A stretch of 64,000 nucleotides of DNA from Enemella evansiae (GTDB taxonomy: Bacteria; Actinomycetota; Actinomycetes; Propionibacteriales; Propionibacteriaceae). The notes beneath the pieces were generated by a model. It was not told where the DNA came from and did no database searches. It saw nothing but the letters and a program-made list of their open reading frames with translations. The translations under genes were made by a program, and so were the position numbers. The stretch covers positions 124,001 to 188,000 of the forward strand of contig NZ_NMVP01000035.1 of assembly GCF_002250705.1 (NCBI RefSeq), given 5' to 3'. This document shows, in pieces, positions 1 through 7,057 of this stretch (position 1 is the first letter of the stretch; every line of letters starts with the position of its first letter).

Positions 1-846
1 GATCACGCTGCCGGGTTTCATCGCCGCCACCATGGCGGCGGTGATCAACGTCGGTGCCGGCCGGCCGGGGATCAGCGCGGTGGTGATGACGATGTCGGCG
101 GCCGCGGACTGATCGGCATAGAGCTCGGCGGTGCGCTGCTCCTGGTCGGCGGTCAGCTCCTTGGCGTAGCCGTCGCTGGATGCCTCGGCATCCTGCGCAC
201 CGGGCAGGTGGGTGAACTCCGCACCCATCGACTCGACCTGCTCGGCCACCTCCGGGCGGACGTCGAAGGCGTAGACCTGGGCGCCGAGCGAACTCGCGGT
301 CCCGATCGCGGCCAACCCGGCCACCCCCGCACCGACCACGAACACCCGCGCCGGCGGCACCTTGCCGGCGGCGGTGACCTGGCCGTTGAGCAACGAGCCG
401 TAGCTGTTCGCGGCCTCGATCACCGCCCGGTAGCCGGCGATGTTGGCCATCGAGGACAACACGTCCAGCGCCTGGGCCCGGGAGATCCGCGGCACGGCAT
501 CCAGCGACAGCGCGGTCTCACCGCGGTCGGCCAGTTCGGCGAGCAGTTCGGGGGAGCGGGCCGGGTCGAGCAGGCAGGCCAGCAGCTGCCCCTCGCGGAG
601 CTGCGGAAGTTCCTCCGGCAGCGGGGCACGGACCTTCAGCACCAGATCGCTGCGCCAGACCTCGTCGGCGTCGGCGAGTTCGGCGCCCGCTGCGGCGTAC
701 TGCTCGTCGGGGAGTCTGGCCGCCCGGCCGGCACCGGCCTCGAACACGACCTGATGGCCGAGCGCGATCAGCTGGCCGACCGTCTTCGGGGTGGCGGCGA
801 CCATCGTCTCCCCGGGCCGCAGTTCTGCCGGTACGCCGATCCGCAT
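1..846 (-). CDS. pntA: NAD(P) transhydrogenase alpha subunit, partial
   Basis: Membrane-associated, proton-translocating NAD(P) transhydrogenase domain I, which binds NAD(H) and exchanges hydride with NADP(H). The first 282 codons lie in the window and the 3' end runs off base 1. The protein begins MRIGVPAELRPGET, the usual start of this family and of related alanine dehydrogenases. It has a Rossmann glycine motif GAGVAGLAA near residue 170 and a conserved ALSLDAVPRI-type segment before it. The ATG at 844-846 is supported by this N-terminal match. It sits 6 bp after the GNAT gene, so it is probably the distal part of a minus-strand transcript. The membrane-domain part and pntB would lie outside the window. 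Alanine dehydrogenase is the main alternative, but the overall sequence reads as the transhydrogenase. Confidence 0.88.
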   Translation of the reverse strand, partial: MRIGVPAELRPGETMVAATPKTVGQLIALGHQVVFEAGAGRAARLPDEQYAAAGAELADADEVWRSDLVLKVRAPLPEELPQLREGQLLACLLDPARSPELLAELADRGETALSLDAVPRISRAQALDVLSSMANIAGYRAVIEAANSYGSLLNGQVTAAGKVPPARVFVVGAGVAGLAAIGTASSLGAQVYAFDVRPEVAEQVESMGAEFTHLPGAQDAEASSDGYAKELTADQEQRTAELYADQSAAADIVITTALIPGRPAPTLITAAMVAAMKPGSVI

Positions 847-852
847 CTGCCG

Positions 853-1227
853 TCAGCCCATCCGCTCGGCTGCCACGCGCAACTGCTCCGGCTTCGGCTT
901 GACGACGTGGTCGGCGTACTCGGGATGCTTCGGCAGCCACTTCACCACGTAGGGGCAGACCGGCACGATCTTGTATCCCCTGGCGATCACGTCCTCGACG
1001 ACGCTGCGGACCAGGGTGGCGGCGAGACCCTGACCGCCGTAGGCCTCGGAGACCCCGGTGTGCACCAGGATCCGGCCGGTCCCGTCGGTGAGTTCGGTGT
1101 CGACGTAGAGCTCCTCACCGATCACCTGGTCCGCCGGGTCGGCCCGGTGGTCGATCAGCACATAACGCTGCTCGTCGGCGCGGTCCTGCACCTCGAACTG
1201 CTCGGCCTGGTCGGTCTGCTCGGTCAT
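853..1227 (-). CDS. Small GNAT-family N-acetyltransferase (YidJ/YjdJ type)
   Basis: A 124-residue minimal GNAT fold of the kind that acetylates an unknown small molecule or protein using acetyl-CoA. The acetyl-CoA loop is visible as VSEAYGGQGLAATLV around residue 60-74, followed by the family's CPYVVKWLPKHPEY signature near residue 90-105. The ATG at 1225-1227 is chosen over an upstream extension because AAGGAG lies 5-10 nt before it. The stop codon of the upstream AhpD-like gene overlaps this start (ATGA), which implies translational coupling. The substrate cannot be deduced. Confidence 0.85.
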   Translation of the reverse strand: MTEQTDQAEQFEVQDRADEQRYVLIDHRADPADQVIGEELYVDTELTDGTGRILVHTGVSEAYGGQGLAATLVRSVVEDVIARGYKIVPVCPYVVKWLPKHPEYADHVVKPKPEQLRVAAERMG

Positions 1228-1724
1228 CGGTGGGCTCCTTCGGGTCGGGTTCGGATCACCTTGCCGTCCGCGTCGCGCGGCCGGACGGCGTGTTCGCTGA
1301 GGATCGAGATGCGGTTGAAGGCGTTGATGGTGACCGCGATCCATTCGGCCGCGACGAAGGTCTCCTCACCGAGTACGCCGTGGGCGGCGTAGAGGTCGGC
1401 GTCCGAGTCGTCGGTGATCGGCAGTCTCGTCGCGGCCTCGGCGATCGCGAGCACCGCCCGTTCGCGTTCGGTGTAGATGTCGGCCTCCCGCCAGGCCGGC
1501 AGCAGATCGAGCTGCTGCTGGGTGATCCCGGACTGCCGGGCCTGCCGGGAGTGCAGGTCCAGGCAGAAGGTGCAACCGTTCAGCTGGGAGGCGCGCACCT
1601 TGATGAACTCGGTCTCCTGCGCGGTCAACCCGTGTGCCAGCGCGGCCTCGCGGATCGCGGCCGAATAGTCCTGCGCGGCCTGCCAGGCGCCCGGCATCAC
1701 TTTGTCCAGCAGCGGTCGTCCCAT
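1224..1724 (-). CDS. Carboxymuconolactone decarboxylase / AhpD-like protein
   Basis: A 166-residue alkylhydroperoxidase-D fold protein. It carries the redox motif CTFCLDLHSRQA (residues about 51-62): a CxxC pair followed by the conserved His. This supports thiol-dependent peroxidase activity rather than lactone decarboxylation. The downstream text (LYAAHGVLGEETFVAAEWIAVTINAFNRI) is typical of the YnjA/AhpD-like group. It is the promoter-proximal gene of the AhpD-GNAT-pntA run. A TATGGT hexamer at 1731-1736 ends 6 nt before the ATG, so the transcript may be leaderless. The link to pntA suggests a role in redox balance, but this is inference. Confidence 0.87.
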   Translation of the reverse strand: MGRPLLDKVMPGAWQAAQDYSAAIREAALAHGLTAQETEFIKVRASQLNGCTFCLDLHSRQARQSGITQQQLDLLPAWREADIYTERERAVLAIAEAATRLPITDDSDADLYAAHGVLGEETFVAAEWIAVTINAFNRISILSEHAVRPRDADGKVIRTRPEGAHR

Positions 1725-1730
1725 GGCAGA

Positions 1731-1736
1731 ACCATA
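1731..1736 (-). promoter_or_regulatory. -10 hexamer of a probable leaderless transcript (AhpD-like gene)
   Basis: TATGGT on the minus strand, followed by 6 nt (TCTGCC) and then the ATG at 1724. No Shine-Dalgarno sequence is present. The spacing places the transcription start at or next to the start codon. Confidence 0.45.
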
Positions 1737-1778
1737 GGCGGTGCGGTCCTTCGAACCGGGTCGACCCGCGCCGGCGGG

Positions 1779-1809
1779 GTCTCGTCAGGCGGGCGTCTCG
1801 TCAGGTGGG
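1779..1809. repeat. Tandem 16-bp duplication at the P450-fusion stop codon
   Basis: GTCTCGTCAGGCGGG at 1779-1793 is repeated as GTCTCGTCAGGTGGG at 1795-1809. The second copy contains the TGA stop (complement of 1801-1803) of the P450 fusion gene, so this looks like a small slippage duplication at its 3' end. Confidence 0.6.
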
Positions 1810-4800
1810 GGCGAGCTGCAGGGTGCCGAGTACGCCCTCGGCCCACTCGCCGGCGGCCTCGGCGGCCGGGACGGTCCCGCCGGCGTCGTGCCGGCCGTAT
1901 TCACCCACCCGGGTCGCCCCCCGGGCCTCGAGGGCCTCGGTGAGCAGTTCGCTGCCCCGCGAATAGGTCTTGGTGTAGCTGGCATCGCCCATCCCGAACA
2001 TGGCGAACCGCACCCCGGTGAGATCGATCGGTTGCTGCCGCAGCTGTGCATGGAACTCCGCGGCGGAGGTGGGGACCTCACCGTCACCGTAGGTCGAGCA
2101 GACGATCAGGTGGAACCGGGTCGGGTCGAGGTCGGCCGGGCCGATCGAACCGAGGTCGGCGACGACCAGATCCTCGCATTCCCCGAGCAGGGTGCTGAGT
2201 TCCTCGGCGACGAGTTCGGCATTGCCCGATTCGGTGCCGAACAGGATTGTCACCGGTACCCCGGCAGCCAGTGCGTGGCCGGTGCCGGCCGGTGCGGCGG
2301 TGAGGTGCTCATCGAGGCTGTCGTCGCGGGCCGCCGCGAGCAGCGCCGCCCGGGTGGTGAGCTTGGCCCGGCAGCGCCCGGCGGCGGCGCCGAGCCGCTC
2401 CCGCAGGTCGATGCGGCGCCAGCCGTCGAAGTCGGTGGCGTGGTCGGGTGGGTCGATTCCGGTGGCGCCGGTGCTCATCGTGCCGGCGTGCACCTCGGCG
2501 GCGATCATCGCCGCCAACGCCTTGGCGTCGACGCGCTGGTCGGGGATGGTGCCGCGGCCGTTGCCCCGGAGCCAGCCGATCGCGAACAGGCCGTCCTCGA
2601 TCCGGCCGTCACCGGGAATCGGTGAGACCGGGCAGATGCCCTGGCGGGCGATCGCTGCGGGGTCGCGGACGAAACCCATCGCGGTGACGACCGAGTCGGC
2701 GGGCAGGCGTACCGACTCGCCGGCCTGGTCGATCTCGACCCCGGACACCGCGCCGTCGGTGCCGAGGATCGCTCGCGGCGTGGCCCCGAACCACCAGTGC
2801 AGCTCGATCCGGCCGGTCCCGGCGCTCGGTTCGACGAGGTCCCGCAGCGCATCGAGTTTGGCATCCTTGCCCGGTTCGGTGGCATCCAGTTCGACACCGT
2901 GCAGCACATGGGTCACCCCCGGTACCCGGGCGAGCTCGCGGATCATCACCGGATCGAACTTGGCCGCGGTCGCCGCCGAGCGGCCGATCACGTCGAGTCG
3001 GGTGATGCCCTCGCGCAGCGGTGCGTGCACCAGGTCGTCGATGTCGCTGCCCTCGAGCGCGCCCGGTTCGCAGATGAGCAGCCGGAGGATGTCGACGGCG
3101 ACATTGCCCTGGCCGATCACCGCGATCCGGGAGCCGAGCCGCGGGCGGGCTGACTGGTGGCCCGGTGCCTCATCGGGGTGGCCGTTCAGCATCCGGGTGA
3201 GGGGACCGGCGGCGTAGACGTGCGCCAGGTCGGCGCCCGGGATGTCCAGGGCCCGATCGGTGGCCAGCCCGCTGGCGAGCACGACGGAGTCGTAGTTCCG
3301 CCTCAGGGTGTCCAGGCTCAGATCGCGGCCGAGTTCGGTGTTGCCGATGAACCGCGCCCTGGGGTCGGCGAAGAGCCGGTCGAATTGCGTGCTCACCGAC
3401 TTGGTGCCCTGGTGGTCGGCGGCGACGCCGTAGCGCAGCAGCCCGTAGGGGACCGGCAACCGGTCGAAGACGTCGACCGAGGAACCGGAGACCTGGCGCA
3501 GGATCTCCTTGGCGGTGAAGCAACCGGCCGGCCCGGCCCCGATGACGGCCACCTTCGGCCCCGGGCGCTCGTCGGCCGCGGCGGTGGCCGTGCCCTGCGC
3601 CGCGCCGTCGTCGGCGCGGAGACCGTAGTCGGGCGTACCGCTGGTCGAGGTCCAGGTGACGGGCAGGGTGAGCATGCCCCGGAACACCCAGCCGCCCATG
3701 GTGGCCGGCTGCGTGGGGTCGGCGGACAGCCCGCGCAGGCTGGTGAACAGCAGCGGGAGAGCGACCTCGGCGATCTGGGCGCGGGCGGCCCAGTTGCCGA
3801 GGCAGACATGGACGCCCTTGCTGAACGCCAGGTGCGGCTTCACCTCGCGGTGGATGTTGAACTTCTCCGGATCGGTCCAGATGGTGCGGTCGCGGTTGGC
3901 GGAGAGCACGCAGATGCCGAGCTTCGCCCCGGCGGGCAGCGGCGTACCGGCGAGCACCGTGTCCCGGGTGACCTGGCGGGAGTAGAGGCCGATCGGCGCG
4001 ACCCAGCGGATCGTCTCCTCGAACACGGTCGGCCACAGCCCCGGGTCGGACAGCACCGCGGCCCGCTGCTCGGGATGGGTGAACAGCGCGTGCGCGGCCA
4101 CCCCGAGGGCATCGCGGGGTTCGTTCAGCCCGCCGCCGATCGTCATCTTGATGTTCGCGCGGATCTTCTCGATCGGCATCCGCTCACCGGGCATCGACAA
4201 CAGCGCGGAGAGCAGCGAGTCGTCGCGGTGGGTGAGGTGGTACGCCAGCATCTCGTCCAGGGCGGTGTCCACCTCGGTGAACGACCGTTCCCCCTCCGCC
4301 CAGACATCCGGGTCGTCGGCGTAGTTGCCGGTCGCATCGATCAGGGTCTGCGACCAGCGCTGCAGATCGGCCTGGTCGGCGTTGTACAAGCCGAGCATCC
4401 GCCGCAGCGTCTCGGCGGCGTACGGTGCGGCGAAATCCCAGAGCAGGTCGGCACCGGGCCCCTTGGCGATCAGGTCGGCGAGCAGGTCCTCGGCGACCTC
4501 GCGATACATCGACAACCAGACCCGCTTGACGTAACCGGGCTTCAGGATCGGCTGCCAGGCGCGGCGTTCGGCGTAGTGCTCGGGATCGTCGCGGCGGAGC
4601 ATGGAGTGCCCCATCGCCCGGATCTGCAGCGAACCCTCCTCGTTGGCCGAGAAGGTCTCCTGATCGTGCTCGGTGACACTGATCGCCTCGTAACTGGTGA
4701 TCAGGTAGCGGTTGACCGCCGGGACCCAGTGCACGCCACCCTCGTCCCGGAGGCGTTCATAGATCGGGAACGGGTCGACCTGCAGATCCGGGATCCGGAC

Positions 4801-4848
4801 CCAGTCCGCAACCGGTGCTGCTGCCTGGAGCTGAGAAGTCATCGTCAT
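1801..4848 (-). CDS. Self-sufficient cytochrome P450: P450 + adrenodoxin-reductase-type FNR + flavodoxin fusion
   Basis: A single 1015-residue protein with three redox modules. Residues 1-400 are a bacterial P450 with K-helix ExxR (E278-R281), heme loop FSKGVHVCLG with Cys349, and C-terminal GWVFRGMLTLPVTW. Residues 430-800 are a glutathione-reductase-fold ferredoxin-NADP reductase of the adrenodoxin reductase/FprA type, with FAD motif VIGAGPAG (435-442), NADP motif VIGQGNVAVD and terminal GWLRGNGRGTIP. Residues 865-1010 are an FMN domain with phosphate loop GTESGN, STYGDGEVP and FGMGDASY, closest in style to the diflavin-reductase FMN domain. A Pro/Ala-rich linker of about 30 residues joins P450 and reductase, and an acidic helical linker of about 60 residues joins reductase and flavodoxin. 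The ATG at 4848 follows GAGG. Electrons should flow NAD(P)H-FAD-FMN-heme. The substrate is unknown; the divergent LysR gene suggests a catabolic inducer. Confidence 0.92.
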   Translation of the reverse strand: MTMTSQLQAAAPVADWVRIPDLQVDPFPIYERLRDEGGVHWVPAVNRYLITSYEAISVTEHDQETFSANEEGSLQIRAMGHSMLRRDDPEHYAERRAWQPILKPGYVKRVWLSMYREVAEDLLADLIAKGPGADLLWDFAAPYAAETLRRMLGLYNADQADLQRWSQTLIDATGNYADDPDVWAEGERSFTEVDTALDEMLAYHLTHRDDSLLSALLSMPGERMPIEKIRANIKMTIGGGLNEPRDALGVAAHALFTHPEQRAAVLSDPGLWPTVFEETIRWVAPIGLYSRQVTRDTVLAGTPLPAGAKLGICVLSANRDRTIWTDPEKFNIHREVKPHLAFSKGVHVCLGNWAARAQIAEVALPLLFTSLRGLSADPTQPATMGGWVFRGMLTLPVTWTSTSGTPDYGLRADDGAAQGTATAAADERPGPKVAVIGAGPAGCFTAKEILRQVSGSSVDVFDRLPVPYGLLRYGVAADHQGTKSVSTQFDRLFADPRARFIGNTELGRDLSLDTLRRNYDSVVLASGLATDRALDIPGADLAHVYAAGPLTRMLNGHPDEAPGHQSARPRLGSRIAVIGQGNVAVDILRLLICEPGALEGSDIDDLVHAPLREGITRLDVIGRSAATAAKFDPVMIRELARVPGVTHVLHGVELDATEPGKDAKLDALRDLVEPSAGTGRIELHWWFGATPRAILGTDGAVSGVEIDQAGESVRLPADSVVTAMGFVRDPAAIARQGICPVSPIPGDGRIEDGLFAIGWLRGNGRGTIPDQRVDAKALAAMIAAEVHAGTMSTGATGIDPPDHATDFDGWRRIDLRERLGAAAGRCRAKLTTRAALLAAARDDSLDEHLTAAPAGTGHALAAGVPVTILFGTESGNAELVAEELSTLLGECEDLVVADLGSIGPADLDPTRFHLIVCSTYGDGEVPTSAAEFHAQLRQQPIDLTGVRFAMFGMGDASYTKTYSRGSELLTEALEARGATRVGEYGRHDAGGTVPAAEAAGEWAEGVLGTLQLAPT

Positions 4849-4934
4849 CCCCGCCTCGTCATCGAGTTCAGTGCTGGCGCTCACCGCCAAGTCTGGGCAC
4901 ACTGGAAATGAAGCACAAGCGGAATCAGTCGCAC

Positions 4935-4947
4935 TTCCAATTCGGAA
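4935..4947. promoter_or_regulatory. Candidate LysR operator (T-N11-A inverted repeat)
   Basis: TTCCAATTCGGAA has perfect 4-bp arms with a 5-bp centre and fits the LysR T-N11-A rule exactly. It lies 10 bp before the LysR start codon in the 108-bp divergent region shared with the P450 fusion gene. An autoregulatory or shared control site is a reasonable inference. Confidence 0.5.
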
Positions 4948-4956
4948 AAGGCGGAT

Positions 4957-5898
4957 ATGCAGACCCAGCAGGCCCCCAACTTCAGCCTCCGACAGCTGTC
5001 CTATCTGCTCACCGCGGCCCGGCTGGGCACGATCTCGGCAGCGGCCGCGGAACTGCACGTCTCCTCCTCGGCGATCTCGGACGCGATCACCGCGCTCGAA
5101 CAGCAGCTCCAGTCGCAGTTGTGCATCCGTCGCAGGGCACAGGGCCTGGTGCTCACCGCCGCCGGCCGGCAGGTGGCCGCGCGGGCGCAGGCCCTGCTCG
5201 CCGAGGCGAACGATCTGGAACGCGAGCTGAAGACCTCCGACGGCGAGCTGGTCGGCCCGATCACGATCGGTTGCTATCCGACGCTGGCGCCGCTGATCCT
5301 GCCGGTGCTGCTCGCCGAGTTCGGGGAACGGCACCCCCGGGTCGGCCTGGAGATCGTCGAGACGACCCAGGACCGGTTGGCCGGTCGGTTGGAATCCGGC
5401 GAGATCGACCTGGCGTTCGTCTACGAGACCCTGATCCCCGGTGCGCCGAACCACGCGCGGCTGTTCGCGCAGCCGGCGCACGTGGTGCTCGCCGCCGACG
5501 ACCCGTTCGCCGACCGGCCGGCGGTCCGGCTGGAGGATCTGGTCGAGCGCGACATGATCCTGCTGGACTCGCCACCGTCGAGCCAGCACACGCTGTCGCT
5601 GTTCCACGACCGCGGCCTGCGGCCCAGGATCCGGCACCGGGTCGCCAGCTATGAGGTGGTCCGCACCCTGGTCGCCCGCGGACTCGGTTACGGGGTGCTG
5701 GTGCAACGGCCGCACAACCCGGCGAGCTACGAGGGCTATCCGCTGGTGCTGAAGGAGATCGAGCCGGCGGTCGCACCGGTCGCCGTCGAGATCATCTGGC
5801 CCGCGGAGGTCCCGGTGAACGCGCGGGTGCGGGCGCTGATCGAGTTCGCGCTCGCGGAACCCCGGTGGGGCGCCCCGCGCTCCGCGGGCGAGCAATAG
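4957..5898 (+). CDS. LysR-family transcriptional regulator, divergent from the P450 fusion
   Basis: A 313-residue protein with the LysR layout. The N-terminal winged helix-turn-helix (residues about 9-68; SLRQLSYLLTAARLGTISAAAAELHVSSSAISDAI, split here as a description of one continuous HTH) is followed by a periplasmic-binding-like effector domain from about residue 95. The ATG is preceded by AAAAGGCGG. Its divergent placement 108 bp from the P450 fusion start is the classic arrangement for a LysR regulator of an adjacent catabolic gene. The effector is probably the P450 substrate or a metabolite of it. No other target is suggested by the neighbourhood. Confidence 0.93.
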   Translation: MQTQQAPNFSLRQLSYLLTAARLGTISAAAAELHVSSSAISDAITALEQQLQSQLCIRRRAQGLVLTAAGRQVAARAQALLAEANDLERELKTSDGELVGPITIGCYPTLAPLILPVLLAEFGERHPRVGLEIVETTQDRLAGRLESGEIDLAFVYETLIPGAPNHARLFAQPAHVVLAADDPFADRPAVRLEDLVERDMILLDSPPSSQHTLSLFHDRGLRPRIRHRVASYEVVRTLVARGLGYGVLVQRPHNPASYEGYPLVLKEIEPAVAPVAVEIIWPAEVPVNARVRALIEFALAEPRWGAPRSAGEQ

Positions 5899-5965
5899 GC
5901 TGATCCCCGGCAGCGGGTCGGCGGATCGACTCGACGAGACTCGGGGCGGACGAACGGAGATCAGG

Positions 5966-7054
5966 GTGTCGGAGCGGGTGACCGTCATCGGGGCAGGGAT
6001 CACCGGACTCACCGTGGGGTTGCTGGCCGCGCGGGCCGGGCTGCGGACCGAGGTCGTCGACCCGCAGCTGCGACCGGGGCAGCGGACCGGGTTGATGGGT
6101 GCGCCGGCCGGGTTGCAGCAGGAGCTGCAGTACCACCACGTGCTGCGCTGGCATGGTGCCGGCGGGCTGCAGGCGTACGCCGACCAGGTACGCCGCGGTC
6201 AGCGGTTCGTGCTCGCCGCCGCGGCCGATGCCGGGGTGCCGGTGCGGTTCGCCGATCAGGCCACGCTCACCGCCGACGGCAAGGAGGCGTTCTGGCTGCG
6301 GCACGAGGTGCACGCGATGCGGCGCGCCGGCGTGCCGGCGGAGTTCACCGACGAGACCGGGCTGCCGTTCTCGGCCCGGCCGATGCTGGTCACCGGTGAC
6401 CAGCCGGTGCTGGATCCGGCCGCCTACCGCGACGGTCTGCTGGAGACCTTCACCGAGGCGGGTGGGGTCGTCGAGGACCGGCCGCGGGGCGGTGCTGGCG
6501 GCTGGCTGGTGAGCACCACCCCCGAGCCGGCCTTCGACCGGGTGCTGCTCGGGCCGCGGTTGCGCAGCAGCGAGTGGAGCTGGCTGGAGCTGACCAGCGA
6601 GGATCCGGCGGCCTTCCCGGGCCGCAGTGGTACCGATCTGGACGACGGCGGCCGGCTCTGGATCCGGACCGCCGAGGACCGGCTGCTGCTGGGCAGTCGC
6701 CGCGACGACGGCCGGGCCCGCGCGGCGAGCTGGTTCCCCGATGCCCGGGTCACCGACGCCTGGCGGGCCCGCGCCACCGCCAGCCTGGACGCCGCCCCGT
6801 TCGTCGGTTTCGCCGGCCGGGCCGCCGAACGGCGGCTGGTGGCCTGCGGATTCGATGCCTGGGAGCTGACGCTGGGCACCGCGGCGGCGCTGCAGTTGGC
6901 GGCGGTGCTGACCGGCGGTGGTACCGGCCGGGCGGAACTGCCCTGGGCCCCGATCCGGGTCCCGCGGCCGCTGAGCCTGCTCGGCGCCGGCTGGAGCCGG
7001 GCCCGACACGGGCTGAAGATCAGCCCGGTGTCCCCGTTCCCGCGGCGCCGATAG
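5966..7054 (+). CDS. FAD-dependent oxidoreductase (DAO/glycine-oxidase fold)
   Basis: A 362-residue flavoprotein that opens with the dinucleotide-binding motif VTVIGAGITGLTVGLLAARAG and the acidic end of beta-2 (EVVD). The C-terminal FAD-contact segment is around DAAPFVGFAG. It lacks the membrane signature of a dehydrogenase and is probably soluble. The GTG start has GGAG 6 nt upstream. It follows the LysR gene by 67 bp in the same direction and converges with the peptide-binding lipoprotein gene, leaving only 3 bp between their stop codons. The substrate is not recognisable; a role linked to the P450 fusion is possible but unproven. Confidence 0.8.
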   Translation: MSERVTVIGAGITGLTVGLLAARAGLRTEVVDPQLRPGQRTGLMGAPAGLQQELQYHHVLRWHGAGGLQAYADQVRRGQRFVLAAAADAGVPVRFADQATLTADGKEAFWLRHEVHAMRRAGVPAEFTDETGLPFSARPMLVTGDQPVLDPAAYRDGLLETFTEAGGVVEDRPRGGAGGWLVSTTPEPAFDRVLLGPRLRSSEWSWLELTSEDPAAFPGRSGTDLDDGGRLWIRTAEDRLLLGSRRDDGRARAASWFPDARVTDAWRARATASLDAAPFVGFAGRAAERRLVACGFDAWELTLGTAAALQLAAVLTGGGTGRAELPWAPIRVPRPLSLLGAGWSRARHGLKISPVSPFPRRR

Positions 7055-7057
7055 GGC

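Noticed and set aside
4849..6012. N-terminal extension of the P450 fusion up to 6012
   Set aside because: It would run antisense through the whole LysR gene. P450 homology begins just after the ATG at 4848, which has GAGG upstream.
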